From: Bacteroidales bacterium UBA5197
GTDB lineage: Bacteria; Bacteroidota; Bacteroidia; Bacteroidales; Lentimicrobiaceae
Direction of reading: 5' to 3'
DNA length: 64,000 nt
Assembly (NCBI GenBank): GCA_002412885.1
Contig: DHVX01000033.1
Span: forward strand, 1 to 64,000
Position 1 is the first letter of the stretch, and each line of letters opens with the position of its first letter. Below the pieces are notes generated by a model. It was not told the origin of the DNA, made no database searches, and worked only from the letters and a program-made list of their open reading frames with translations. A program made the translations under genes and the position numbers. This document shows, in pieces, positions 33,566 through 42,694 of the stretch.

Positions 33566-35215
33566 ATGAAAATCGCACTCGCTCAATACAACTTTGTTAT
33601 TGGTGATTTTGAGTACAATACAAATGTAATCAGGCTTGCCATAAAGAATGCGAAATCAGCCGGTGCTGAACTTGTGGTGTTTGCCGAACTTGCCCTGACC
33701 GGTTACCCGCCCCGGGATTTTCTCGAATTTGATGAATTTATCCGGAAATCAGAAGTTGCTATGCACAGCTTAGCTGCTGAATGTGAAGGCATTGCTGCCA
33801 TTGTTGGCGGTCCCTCAAGGAATCTCACCGGAGGAGGTAAGCCCCTGTTTAATTCAGCCTGGTTTTTAAGCAATGGAAAAGTTACAAAGCTTTTTCACAA
33901 AAGTCTGTTGCCGAATTATGATGTTTTTGACGAATACCGTTATTTTGAACCAGCCATTGATTTCGATGTGGTTGAAATGAACGGAAAGAAACTGGCAGTT
34001 ACCGTTTGTGAGGATATCTGGAATGTTGACGAAATACCAATGTACAAGCGCTTTCCGCTTGACGAGGTCAAAACCCTGAATCCTGAAATCATCATCAATA
34101 TTTCAGCTTCACCTTTTCATTACAATCAGGGAAAACTCCGCAGGAATGTATTGCGTGAAACGGCTTTAAAGTATGGGCTTCCGGTGATTTATGTAAATCA
34201 TGTGGGTGCACAGACTGAGTTGATTTTTGACGGGGATTCCATGGCCTGCGACAGTGGCGGGAACATTCGCGAAAGTCTTCCTCTTTTTACCGAAGCCTTG
34301 AAAATTGTAGAAATTGATCAGTCATGGTACAACAATAATCCGGCAGCAGCGATAGAGATTGACGAGGAATCGCGCGACATCGCATTGATTCACGATGCAT
34401 TGGTGATGGGCATTCGCGATTATTTTGGAAAAATGGGGTTCAAAAAAGCCATCCTCGGACTTTCGGGCGGTATTGATTCGGCTGTAACACTGGCTCTTGC
34501 TGCTGAGGCACTTGGTCATCAAAATGTAAGGGGAGTGATGCTGCCATCCGGGTTTTCATCACAACATTCCATTGACGATGCATTAGCGCTGGCCAAAAAT
34601 CTGGATTGTCCGCATGATCTTATCCCAATCGCGGAAGCATTCAAAGCATTTGAAAACACCCTTGATCCTTTATTCGCTGGTTTGCCTTTCGGACTCACTG
34701 AGGAAAATCTTCAGGCAAGAACCCGTGCCGTGATTTTGATGGCGATGTCGAATAAGTTTGGATATATTTTGCTCAATACCAGCAATAAAAGTGAAGCAGC
34801 TGTTGGTTACGGCACCCTTTACGGCGATATGTGCGGCGGAATTTCGGTGCTGGGCGATGTCTATAAAACCGATGTTTTTCGCTTGGCGCGATACATAAAC
34901 CGTGATCGGGAGATTATTCCTGTAAATTCAATAACAAAGCCACCTTCCGCCGAACTGCGACCCGACCAGAAAGACAGCGATTCTCTGCCGGAATATGATC
35001 TGCTTGACAAAATATTGTTTCAATACATCGAGAAACGTAAAGGCCCCCGCGAAATTGAAGCTTTGGGTTATGATGTGGTGTTGGTGAAAAGAGTCCTCAG
35101 TATGGTAAATTCAAACGAGTGGAAACGATATCAGACTCCGCCCATTCTGCGTGTGTCGCCAAAAGCATTCGGTATGGGGAGACGAATGCCCATTGTGGGG
35201 AAGTATATCGGGTAG
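33566..35215 (+). CDS. nadE: Glutamine-hydrolysing NAD+ synthetase
   Basis: The enzyme amidates deamido-NAD using ammonia released from glutamine. The 549-residue protein has an N-terminal nitrilase-type glutaminase with the Glu-Lys-Cys triad visible in VFAELALTGYPP, KSLLPNYDVFDEYRYF and VTVCEDIWN. The C-terminal synthetase has the ATP-binding LGLSGGIDSAVTLALAAEALG, GFSSQHSIDDA, NTSNKSEAAVGYGTLYGDMCGG and KPPSAELRPDQKDSDSLPEYD. I take the ATG at 33566 (MKIALAQYN), the standard family start, over the one 18 bases earlier; either is possible. An AT-rich hairpin at 35231-35260 follows. Confidence 0.95.
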   Translation: MKIALAQYNFVIGDFEYNTNVIRLAIKNAKSAGAELVVFAELALTGYPPRDFLEFDEFIRKSEVAMHSLAAECEGIAAIVGGPSRNLTGGGKPLFNSAWFLSNGKVTKLFHKSLLPNYDVFDEYRYFEPAIDFDVVEMNGKKLAVTVCEDIWNVDEIPMYKRFPLDEVKTLNPEIIINISASPFHYNQGKLRRNVLRETALKYGLPVIYVNHVGAQTELIFDGDSMACDSGGNIRESLPLFTEALKIVEIDQSWYNNNPAAAIEIDEESRDIALIHDALVMGIRDYFGKMGFKKAILGLSGGIDSAVTLALAAEALGHQNVRGVMLPSGFSSQHSIDDALALAKNLDCPHDLIPIAEAFKAFENTLDPLFAGLPFGLTEENLQARTRAVILMAMSNKFGYILLNTSNKSEAAVGYGTLYGDMCGGISVLGDVYKTDVFRLARYINRDREIIPVNSITKPPSAELRPDQKDSDSLPEYDLLDKILFQYIEKRKGPREIEALGYDVVLVKRVLSMVNSNEWKRYQTPPILRVSPKAFGMGRRMPIVGKYIG

Positions 35216-35230
35216 AATTGATAAATTCAT

Positions 35231-35260
35231 GACTTTTCTCGTTTTTAAACGAAAAAAGTC
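35231..35260 (+). terminator. Hairpin after nadE
   Basis: GACTTTTCTCGTTT/AAACGAAAAAAGTC forms a near-perfect long stem directly beyond the stop codon. The rest of the 350-base gap to nfu shows no gene, apart from the hairpin at 35464-35502. Confidence 0.6.
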
Positions 35261-35463
35261 AAAACTATTTTCGTTTTGGATCGAAAAAGGTGCGTTCAAA
35301 CTTCTGTTTATGATTAAAATACATAGTAGAATGCCGACAAGTATTTGATATTTTTCTTGTTTGATGTAAATTTTCGAAATGCAAAGCCATTATTCCATTT
35401 ATAATGAAAGATAACTTCCATTGGTGGTGGCAATAACTTGATTTGAGTCAATAACATAATTAC

Positions 35464-35502
35464 ACAGCCCCAAAGACTTCTCAATAAAAGACTTTGAGGC
35501 TG
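35464..35502 (-). terminator. Hairpin terminator of nfu
   Basis: CAGCC-CAAAGACTT / AAGACTTTG-GGCTG gives a ~14-bp stem with a 7-base loop, 64 bases beyond the nfu stop. It may act in both directions. Confidence 0.6.
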
Positions 35503-35565
35503 TTATTTCAGAAAATTAAGCTTTCACAAAGAGCTGGAAATTCACAAAACTCTTTGATTCCCAAT

Positions 35566-35811
35566 TTAAATATTCAGCGCTTCCACCGATTTAATCTCCG
35601 GCAGTGCTTTTCTAACGGCTTCTTCAACGCCGTTTTTCAGGGTCATCCGGCTAAAAGGGCATGAACCGCAAGCGCCATGCAGTTCAACATTCACCACCTT
35701 TTCATCAGTAAGTTCCACAAAGCTGATGTCGCCGCCATCGGCCTGCAGATAGGGACGGATTTGCTCTATAATGTTTTTAACCTTTACAGTGAGTTCTTCG
35801 TGATTTGACAT
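35566..35811 (-). CDS. Nfu-type Fe-S scaffold protein (NifU C-terminal domain)
   Basis: The 81-residue protein is a stand-alone NifU C-terminal domain. It has the conserved helix IRPYLQADGGDISFVEL and the CGSCPFS cluster-binding motif, where two subunits share a [4Fe-4S] cluster via C-x-x-C. It lies downstream of the Mrp ATPase gene on the same strand (172-base gap holding an interspersed repeat fragment), a common pairing in Fe-S carrier and assembly sets. Confidence 0.93.
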   Translation of the reverse strand: MSNHEELTVKVKNIIEQIRPYLQADGGDISFVELTDEKVVNVELHGACGSCPFSRMTLKNGVEEAVRKALPEIKSVEALNI

Positions 35812-35859
35812 GTTATGTTGGTTTTGAGTTAATTGACTAATTGTTATTCAATGTCATTT

Positions 35860-35974
35860 AGTTAAGAAAAGTTGTCTTTCCCGCACGTGCGGGACTCAGA
35901 CTGACAGTCATCCTGAGCGGAGTCGAAGGATACTTTTTCATTTTATATTCCATCAGAAGCCTTAACTAAAGGAC
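35860..35974. repeat. Truncated member of the TCGAAG/MITE-like family
   Basis: Flanking sequence matches the outer parts of the copy at 2285-2467 (TTGTCTTTCC on the left and CTTTTTCATTTT on the right), and CCTGAGCGGAGTCGAAGGAT at 35913-35932 is one terminal repeat. The interior differs (CCCGCACGTGCGGG palindrome), so it looks like a deleted or rearranged copy. Confidence 0.65.
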
Positions 35975-35983
35975 ATTAAATTG

Positions 35984-37084
35984 CTATTTTGTAATCTCAA
36001 CAATTTTTGTAGCCTCCAGCGTGGCATTTCGAATGGCAACCTGTTGGGCTGTTTTTTCTGCCAGTTCAATGAACGCAGCCGAAACCGGTGAACTGAAATC
36101 AAGGGCTATCGGGTTGCCGTTATCGCCTGATTCACAAATGCCCTGTACCAATGGAATTTGTCCCAGCAAAGGAATATTGTGCGCTTCGGCCAACCGCTTT
36201 CCGCCATCTTTGCCAAAGATATAATATTTATTGTCAGGAAGTTCGGCAGGGGTAAACCATGCCATATTTTCTATCAACCCGAGGATGGGAACATTGATGC
36301 TATTCTGGGTAAACATGCCAATGGCTTTGCGTGCATCGGCAAGTGCTACTTCCTGCGGGGTTGTGACTATACATACACCTGTAACCGGGAGCTGCTGAAC
36401 AATGGTAAGATGAATATCACCGGTTCCTGGAGGCATATCAATCACCATATAATCAAGGTCGCCCCAGTCGGCTTCGCTGAAAAGCTGGGTAAGTGCATTG
36501 CTGGCCATGGGACCACGCCACACCAGTGCTTTTGAAGGATCAACAAAAAAGCCAACCGACAGAATCTTGATTCCATGTTTTTCAATGGGCACAACCAGAG
36601 TTTTGCCGTTTTTTTCAATGGCGTGAGGTTTGGTGTTGACTTCATCGAACATCAGCGGAACGGAAGGTCCATAAATATCGGCATCAATCAGCCCGACTTT
36701 GGCACCTGTGCGTCCGAGCGCAACCGCCAGATTGGCCGCCACAGTTGATTTTCCAACACCGCCCTTGCCCGAAGCAACCGCGATGATGTTTTTAACACCC
36801 TGAAGTAAAGGTTGTTTGTCGGCTCTGCGGGTAGTCACGCGAGAAGTCATTTCTATATTTATTTCAGCCCAGGGATCAACCAGTTGCTGAATTGCGGTGA
36901 TACAATCCTGCTTTATTTTGTCCTTTAGCGGACAAGCCGGCGTAGTAAGCACAACTTTGAAGAATATCTTTTTTCCGTCAACTTTAACATCTTCAATCAT
37001 ATTCAATGTTACGAGGTCCCGATGAAGATCGGGATCGTTGACAGTGCGTAAAGCATTGATTACATGTTCATTGGTGATAGACAT
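35984..37084 (-). CDS. mrp: Mrp/ApbC-family Fe-S carrier ATPase
   Basis: The 366-residue protein begins with a MIP18/DUF59 domain (EHVINALRTVNDPDLHRDLV...CPLKDKI), followed by a P-loop ATPase with deviant Walker A GKGGVGKSTVAANLA, DADIYGPSVPLMF and DYMVIDMPPGTGDIHL. It resembles Mrp/NBP35 proteins that carry and transfer [4Fe-4S] clusters. The C-x-x-C dyad near the C-terminus present in many members is not evident here: the corresponding region reads GLIENMAWF rather than the usual Cys-containing segment. This may affect cluster binding. Confidence 0.92.
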   Translation of the reverse strand: MSITNEHVINALRTVNDPDLHRDLVTLNMIEDVKVDGKKIFFKVVLTTPACPLKDKIKQDCITAIQQLVDPWAEINIEMTSRVTTRRADKQPLLQGVKNIIAVASGKGGVGKSTVAANLAVALGRTGAKVGLIDADIYGPSVPLMFDEVNTKPHAIEKNGKTLVVPIEKHGIKILSVGFFVDPSKALVWRGPMASNALTQLFSEADWGDLDYMVIDMPPGTGDIHLTIVQQLPVTGVCIVTTPQEVALADARKAIGMFTQNSINVPILGLIENMAWFTPAELPDNKYYIFGKDGGKRLAEAHNIPLLGQIPLVQGICESGDNGNPIALDFSSPVSAAFIELAEKTAQQVAIRNATLEATKIVEITK

Positions 37085-37126
37085 GGTAGTGTTTTTTGTG
37101 TTAATTTAGAATTGGTAAAGATAAGG

Positions 37127-37271
37127 GTTTTGAATTTCCAATTTCCAATTTCCAATTTCTAATTTCTAATTTCCAATTTCTGATTTCGGATTTCGGATTT
37201 CTGACCTCTGATCTCTGACATCTGACCTCTGACCTCCGGCCTCTGACCTCTGCCCTTGGCCTCCCACCTCA
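37127..37271. repeat. Microsatellite-like TTTCCAA and CCTCTGA arrays
   Basis: Degenerate heptamer runs (AATTTCC/AATTTCT) change into (CTGACCT/CTGACAT) runs between the MscS and Mrp genes. No coding or regulatory element is evident in them. Confidence 0.85.
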
Positions 37272-38096
37272 TCATTTCTGAAAAAGATGTACATCTCTTT
37301 GCGGAAACGGTATTGATATCTCATTGCCATCAAACGCATTTTTAACCCGTTCGTTCATCGCAAAAAAAACATTCCAGTAATCGGGAGTCTCAACCCAGGC
37401 TCTTGCTACCAGATTTACAGAGCTGTCGCCAAGTGAAATTACCGCGGTAAATGGTGCCGGTTCTTTAAGTATCCGATCATCAGCATTAAGCAGCTCAATC
37501 ACAATTTCTTTGGCTTTTTCAATATTGTCGGAATAGCTGATGCCAAAAGTCCAGTCAACTCTTCTTCGGGGTTCTGCCGAGTAATTGGTTGCTGCCCCGT
37601 TGCTCAACGGTCCGTTTGGAATAATGATAAGTTTATTGTCGGGCGTATTGAGTACCGTGTGAAAAATCTGAATTTCCTTAACGGTTCCCATAAACCCCTG
37701 AGCTTCGATAAAATCACCTGATTTGAATGGTTTTAATATCAGCAGCATTACTCCGCCGGCAAAATTCTGAAGTGTTCCAGAAAGTGCTAGTCCAAATGCC
37801 AGGCCTGCGGCACCCAAAATGGCAATAAATGAAGTCATTTGTATGCCAACCATGGTGACAACACTGATTACTAAGAGTATCTTTAAGGTTGTGGCAATCA
37901 ACTGAATGAGAAAAGTTTGCAGCGTTTGTTCAAAGGATCGCATCTCAAATATCTTTTTCAGGAGCTTGCTTAACCTGCCAATTAACCAAAGGCCAATGAG
38001 CAATGTAATCAAGGCAAGTACGAGTTTTCCGCCGTAAGTGATGGCAAATTCCATAAGCCATTCAGTAGAAGGTAAATAGGACGTCAGTTCTTTCAT
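37272..38096 (-). CDS. MscS-family mechanosensitive channel
   Basis: The 274-residue protein has an N-terminal membrane helix pair and the pore-lining TM3 with the small-residue pattern GAAGLAFGLALSGTLQNFAGGVMLL typical of MscS, followed by FKSGDFIEAQGFMGTVKEI of the beta domain and the alpha/beta C-terminal vestibule. The length matches minimal MscS (286 in E. coli). It should relieve turgor on hypo-osmotic shock. Stop lies at the edge of the microsatellite-like array. Confidence 0.94.
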   Translation of the reverse strand: MKELTSYLPSTEWLMEFAITYGGKLVLALITLLIGLWLIGRLSKLLKKIFEMRSFEQTLQTFLIQLIATTLKILLVISVVTMVGIQMTSFIAILGAAGLAFGLALSGTLQNFAGGVMLLILKPFKSGDFIEAQGFMGTVKEIQIFHTVLNTPDNKLIIIPNGPLSNGAATNYSAEPRRRVDWTFGISYSDNIEKAKEIVIELLNADDRILKEPAPFTAVISLGDSSVNLVARAWVETPDYWNVFFAMNERVKNAFDGNEISIPFPQRDVHLFQK

Positions 38097-38294
38097 TTTT
38101 CTATTTTTATTGGTTCGTAAACAAATTCAATTCCGTCAGCTTTTTAGCAACAGAAGCCCAATATACAAAAATTACAGGTAATGGCAAGTGTCAGCCTGAC
38201 CCAAGATTAAAAGTCCGGGGTTTTTCCCGGCTAATAATGGAATGATCAATGCCCGGGAGATCGCTTATTTCCAGAAAACGAGAGCAATGGATAT

Positions 38295-39935
38295 TTACTT
38301 TTTGGTTCTCTCCAGTTCCTTCAGATTTTCAAGTTTTTTCTTTGCCAGGAAACTGTTGATGTCTCCCAGATGCTCTTTTATCTGCTTGTTGCCAAATTCG
38401 AATACCTTATTAACCAGTCCGTTAAGGAAATCTCGGTCGTGGGAAACCAATATCAGTGTGCCGTCATAATCCTGTAAAGCACTTTTCAGGATATCTTTGG
38501 TTTTGATATCGAGATGATTGGTTGGCTCATCGAGGATCAGCAGATTTACCGGTTCCAGCAACAGTTTGATCATCGCAAGTCTGGTACGTTCACCACCCGA
38601 AAGCACTTTTACCTTTTTATCCCAACTATCGCCACCAAACATAAATGCGCCGAGAATGTCTCTGATTTTTGTCCGGATATCGCCTTTGGCAACATCGTCA
38701 ATGGTTTGGAATACTGTAATTTCTTCGTCGAGCAGCGATGCTTCATTCTGCGCAAAATAGCCGATCAGGGTGTTGTGCCCGATGCTAAGCTTGCCGTTGT
38801 AATCGGTTTCGCCCATAATACACTTTACCAGCGTTGATTTTCCTTCTCCGTTTTTCCCGACAAAAGCAACCCTTTCACCACGGGTTATGTTGAATGAAGC
38901 GCCTGAAAACACTGTGTGATCGCCATAGTGTTTCGCCAGATCTTCAAGAATAACCGGATAGCTTCCCGAGCGGGGAGAAGGAGGGAACTTTAAACGCAGC
39001 GAAGAGTTGTCTTCCTCGTCCACTTCAATAATATCAAGCTTCTCGAGCATCTTTACCCGGGATTGCACCTGATTTGTCTTTGAAAATGTTCCCCTGAACC
39101 GGTCGATAAAGTCCTGATTGTCAGAAATGAATTTCTGCTGTTCGTCGAACTGTTTTTGCTGTTGCTCGCGTCTTTCGAGGCGCAATTGCAGGTAGGATGA
39201 GTAATTGACTTTATAATCGTAAATCCGGCCCATGGTTACTTCAATGGTTCGGGTGGTGATGTTGTCAACAAATGCCTTGTCGTGAGAAATCACAATTACA
39301 GCCTTTGCACTGTTGATAAGGAAATCTTCGAACCATTGTATTGATTCGATGTCCATATGATTGGTGGGCTCGTCAAGCAGGATAAGGTCCGGTTTCAGCA
39401 GCAGGATTTTGGCCAGCTCAATGCGCATGCGCCAGCCTCCGCTGAATTCGCCGGTCGGGCGCGTAAAATCGCTTCTGAGAAAACCCAGTCCGATAAGGAT
39501 TTTCTCGACTTCAGCATCGTAATTTATATCTTCAATTGAGTAGAATTTTTCGCTGAGCGTTGAAACTTTTTCAATCAGATCATAATACTCAGGTGATTCG
39601 TAGTCGGAACGTGAATTGAGCTGCAGGTTAAGATCTTCAATTTCTCGCTCCATGCTGTGCACATGGGCAAAAGCCTGCGCTGCTTCTTCAAAAACAGTGC
39701 GGTTGTCTTCGGTAAGTAAATGCTGAGGCAGGTAAGCAATCACCGCGTCCTGTGGAGCTGAAATCTTACCACGCGAAGGTGTTTTTGCGCCGGCAATAAT
39801 TTTGAGCAGGGTCGATTTGCCCGCTCCGTTTTTGCCCATGAGTGCAATCCTGTCCTTGTCGTTTATTGCAAAGGATACATCTTTAAACAGCGTTGTGCCG
39901 CCAAATTCAACCGTTAGTCCGTCAACTGAGATCAT
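38295..39935 (-). CDS. ABC-F family ATPase
   Basis: The 546-residue soluble protein has two ABC cassettes and no membrane domain. Cassette 1 has Walker A GKNGAGKST and FSGGWRMRIELAKILLLKPDLILLDEPTNHMD; cassette 2 has GKNGEGKST and LSGGERTRLAMIKLLLEPVNLLILDEPTNHLD, separated by the charged P-site tRNA-interaction linker. ABC-F proteins act on the ribosome as translation factors or antibiotic-resistance determinants; nothing here distinguishes these. The C-terminal tail is short and lysine-rich. Confidence 0.94.
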   Translation of the reverse strand: MISVDGLTVEFGGTTLFKDVSFAINDKDRIALMGKNGAGKSTLLKIIAGAKTPSRGKISAPQDAVIAYLPQHLLTEDNRTVFEEAAQAFAHVHSMEREIEDLNLQLNSRSDYESPEYYDLIEKVSTLSEKFYSIEDINYDAEVEKILIGLGFLRSDFTRPTGEFSGGWRMRIELAKILLLKPDLILLDEPTNHMDIESIQWFEDFLINSAKAVIVISHDKAFVDNITTRTIEVTMGRIYDYKVNYSSYLQLRLERREQQQKQFDEQQKFISDNQDFIDRFRGTFSKTNQVQSRVKMLEKLDIIEVDEEDNSSLRLKFPPSPRSGSYPVILEDLAKHYGDHTVFSGASFNITRGERVAFVGKNGEGKSTLVKCIMGETDYNGKLSIGHNTLIGYFAQNEASLLDEEITVFQTIDDVAKGDIRTKIRDILGAFMFGGDSWDKKVKVLSGGERTRLAMIKLLLEPVNLLILDEPTNHLDIKTKDILKSALQDYDGTLILVSHDRDFLNGLVNKVFEFGNKQIKEHLGDINSFLAKKKLENLKELERTKK

Positions 39936-39957
39936 TCTGTATTTTTAAATAAGGCGG

Positions 39958-39965
39958 CAAAGATA
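39958..39965 (-). promoter_or_regulatory. Putative -7 box of the ABC-F gene
   Basis: TATCTTTG fits TAnnTTTG and gives a leader of about 15 bases to the ATG at 39935. No clear -33. Confidence 0.4.
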
Positions 39966-40163
39966 CTTATTTATAGTGAGCCCCGGAGTTAAGCCCCGAA
40001 AGCCAGACCCACCAATCGAGCGAATCTGCAATGCTGTTTGGAGGAGAAGGATATTTGGAGAGGGCTTTGTTTTTCGCTTTCTTGTTCTGGATTCATGAGC
40101 ACGGTATATTTTTTATCTTGAATTTTTTACGGTTTTTTAATAATCAGGCTGCACAAAAATTTG

Positions 40164-40171
40164 TACCTTTC
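40164..40171 (+). promoter_or_regulatory. Putative -7 box of the pirin gene
   Basis: TACCTTTC matches TAnnTTTG except at the last base and lies 22 bases before the ATG at 40193. The upstream gap from 39966 to 40163 shows nothing else. Confidence 0.3.
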
Positions 40172-40192
40172 TGATGAAAAAAAATCAGAAAA

Positions 40193-41209
40193 ATGTACAA
40201 TCGACTCATCAACAACATCAAACCTCTTGGGTTTACATGGGAAACCCGAGATCCATTTTTATTTTGTGTTCATCATCTTGATAATTATCCTGCAGGAAAC
40301 GATGAAATGGGGCCTGCAGCATCGCTGGCCGGGCGAAATCTCGGGCAGGATTTCACCACAAAAGACGGCTGGCGTATGTATCATGGTGAAAAGATTCCTG
40401 GTTTTCCTGCACATCCGCACCGTGGTTTTGAAACAGTAACTGTAGTCCTGAATGGATTTGTCGATCACTCTGATTCTCACGGTGCCGCCGGAAGATATGG
40501 TGGTGGCGATGTGCAATGGATGACTGCCGGATCGGGTTTACAACATGCTGAAATGTTTCCGCTTCTGAATCAGGATAAACCCAATACCCTGGAGTTGTTT
40601 CAGATATGGTTGAATCTTCCCAAAATCAGCAAGTTTGTAAAGCCTCATTTCAAGATGCTTTGGGCAGATGAAATTCCTGTTTATTCTGAAAAAGATGAAA
40701 AGGGAAAATCAACGGAAATTAAATTGATTGCGGGCAATATCGGCAATATTTCTGCACCGGCACCAGCCCCTGATTCATGGGCGGCCAATCCTTCAAATGA
40801 AGTGGGTATATGGTTGATAAAAATGGAGGCTGGGGCTCAATGGATTGTACCTCAGGCTTCTGCTGAGGTCAATAGATCCCTTTATTTTTATAGAGGTTCT
40901 CAAATTACTGTTGCAGGTATTCCTGTCGGCCCATATCATTCGCTTGACCTTTTGGCTGATGGCTTGGTGATTATTGAAAATGGCGACTCCGAGGCATACT
41001 TGTTATTGTTGCAGGCAATGCCCATCAATGAGCCGGTCCTGCAGCATGGCCCTTTCGTAATGAACACCGCCGCCGAAATTCACCAGGCAATCGCTGATTA
41101 CCGGCAGACACAGTTTGGTGGTTGGCCATGGACCCGTTATGATAATGTTCATCCCCGCGAAAAAGGAAGATTTGCAAAATATGCCGATGGTAATATAGAG
41201 ACCAGATAA
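40193..41209 (+). CDS. Pirin-family bicupin protein
   Basis: The 338-residue protein has the cupin metal-binding set of pirins: H74 and H76 in FPAHPHRGFETVT, and H118/E120 in SGLQHAEM, in the N-terminal cupin; a second cupin follows (ending SLDLLADGLVIIENGD). Pirins bind Fe(II); bacterial YhhW has quercetin-dioxygenase activity in vitro, while the physiological role is mostly unclear. It is a single gene without partners. The frame also opens at 40161 in another register, which I consider a shadow. Confidence 0.9.
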   Translation: MYNRLINNIKPLGFTWETRDPFLFCVHHLDNYPAGNDEMGPAASLAGRNLGQDFTTKDGWRMYHGEKIPGFPAHPHRGFETVTVVLNGFVDHSDSHGAAGRYGGGDVQWMTAGSGLQHAEMFPLLNQDKPNTLELFQIWLNLPKISKFVKPHFKMLWADEIPVYSEKDEKGKSTEIKLIAGNIGNISAPAPAPDSWAANPSNEVGIWLIKMEAGAQWIVPQASAEVNRSLYFYRGSQITVAGIPVGPYHSLDLLADGLVIIENGDSEAYLLLLQAMPINEPVLQHGPFVMNTAAEIHQAIADYRQTQFGGWPWTRYDNVHPREKGRFAKYADGNIETR

Positions 41210-41260
41210 GAGAAACCGGTTTTGTTGACTTTCAGATTAATTGAAGGTTTTGATAATGCC

Positions 41261-41291
41261 TTGCCTTTTAATCTTACTTGAATTAACTTTG
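41261..41291 (+). promoter_or_regulatory. Bacteroidota-type promoter of the secreted protein gene
   Basis: TTG (41261-41263) and TAACTTTG (41284-41291) are 20 bases apart, matching TTG-N(17-23)-TAnnTTTG. Predicted transcription start near 41298, about 75 bases before the ATG. Confidence 0.6.
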
Positions 41292-41372
41292 TAGTGATGT
41301 AATTTTCAGGAATTACAATCAATTGAGCGCTTTAATTTTGAGTTCAGCCAACATTGTTTCAAATAGGAAATC

Positions 41373-42662
41373 ATGAGAACCCCATTTGTACTTCCGTCAA
41401 TCCTTCTTGCGTTTTTATTGATTGCAAAGTCACCCCCGGTTTTATCACAAATTATAGCTGACCACACTGTTGTGGATAAGTATGATAACATTCCTCAGGT
41501 CTGGATTGATGAGGTAAAAAAAATGTGGGTGATTGTTGCGGGAGAATCCCATTCAAAGGGTTTCCGGATCGGATGTCAGCTGCTCGAAAACCTTGATTCC
41601 CGTTTTCAGGTAAATATCCGTGAATCAGGCACTCCCGAAGGTTATACCGATCAGTACATGCGTTTGAGCCGGGCCACCTGGGGCAGTTATAATACAGCTA
41701 GTGGCTGGATTTATAGCTATGGCGAAGAAGACTGGTTTACCAATGCCACGGCAATTGCCCGCACCAAAGCGCATCTTACTTACTGCAATACCAACAATCT
41801 TCAGATTGCTGCTATGGGTTTCGGGTGGTGCTGGGATATGACTGCCGACAACTGGCCCGGCGGCACTCCCGATCCTGTTCATCAGGTACGTTGGGCGGGC
41901 CGTTCATACAATGGGCCCGAAGGAAGTCTGCGCTGGGGGCTCAACGCTGACGATCAGTCACTGACCAGCAATTCCATTTGTATGGATACCTACCTGAATG
42001 CGACTCAGGAATACATGAGTTATTGTCAGCAAAAGGCGTATCCCACCAAAATGTTTTTCACCACCGGCCCGGTTGACGGCAACAGCAACCTCAGTGAAAA
42101 CGGTTATCAGCGCAGCATCAAACATCAGTATATCAAAGACTTTGTGCTTACATCTTCCGACAGGATATTGTTTGATTATTCCGATATTCTTTGCCATAGC
42201 GATGCCGGAGATCAGAAAACCCTGACATGGACTGATTTTGGTGGTACACTCCGATCCTTCCCTTATATCCACGACGACAATATGCTCGATATGGATGGTT
42301 CTTATTCAGAGGATGGTGACCACATCGGGCAGCGAGGTGCACTGCGTTTGGCGAAAGCCATGTGGTGGATGCTGGCCCGTATGGCTGGATGGGATGGGCA
42401 AACAGTTGGAGAATTACAAATACCTTTACAACCCCGGATGGCTTATCCAAATCCTGCCGGAGATTATATCAGGATTCCTTTGTCAGCGAATACTCCCATT
42501 TTGCGTGTAACCATATCCGATATTACCGGAAAGCAGTTTTTAGAGTTTTTTTCTCCTGAAAATGAGTTGATTGTTGATCTGTCGGGTTTTAACCCAGGGG
42601 TTTATCTGATTGGCTGTCACAACGGTAATGGATCAGAATATCAGAGATTTATGAAGCGTTGA
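41373..42662 (+). CDS. Secreted protein with SGNH-hydrolase-like blocks and T9SS sorting domain
   Basis: The 429-residue protein has a signal peptide (cleavage near VLSQ). After it, VAGESHSKGF (S59) resembles SGNH block I and DGDHIGQRGALRLAKAMW (D316, H317) resembles block V with Asp and His, so a serine hydrolase fold is possible, although blocks II and III are not obvious. The remaining core is rich in aromatic residues and is unrecognised. The C-terminus (about residues 354-429: PRMAYPNPAGDYIRI, ISDITGKQ, FNPGVYLIG) is a type A T9SS sorting domain, so it is surface-attached or released. The following protease-like lipoprotein starts 32 bases after its stop and is probably co-transcribed. 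Confidence 0.72.
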   Translation: MRTPFVLPSILLAFLLIAKSPPVLSQIIADHTVVDKYDNIPQVWIDEVKKMWVIVAGESHSKGFRIGCQLLENLDSRFQVNIRESGTPEGYTDQYMRLSRATWGSYNTASGWIYSYGEEDWFTNATAIARTKAHLTYCNTNNLQIAAMGFGWCWDMTADNWPGGTPDPVHQVRWAGRSYNGPEGSLRWGLNADDQSLTSNSICMDTYLNATQEYMSYCQQKAYPTKMFFTTGPVDGNSNLSENGYQRSIKHQYIKDFVLTSSDRILFDYSDILCHSDAGDQKTLTWTDFGGTLRSFPYIHDDNMLDMDGSYSEDGDHIGQRGALRLAKAMWWMLARMAGWDGQTVGELQIPLQPRMAYPNPAGDYIRIPLSANTPILRVTISDITGKQFLEFFSPENELIVDLSGFNPGVYLIGCHNGNGSEYQRFMKR

Positions 42663-42694
42663 AATGGTATTCTGAGCAAATTAAACAAGGCCAC

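Noticed and set aside
37127..37271. Possible coding or regulatory content in the microsatellite-like run
   Set aside because: Only degenerate heptamers; no start/stop structure or promoter motif is conserved.
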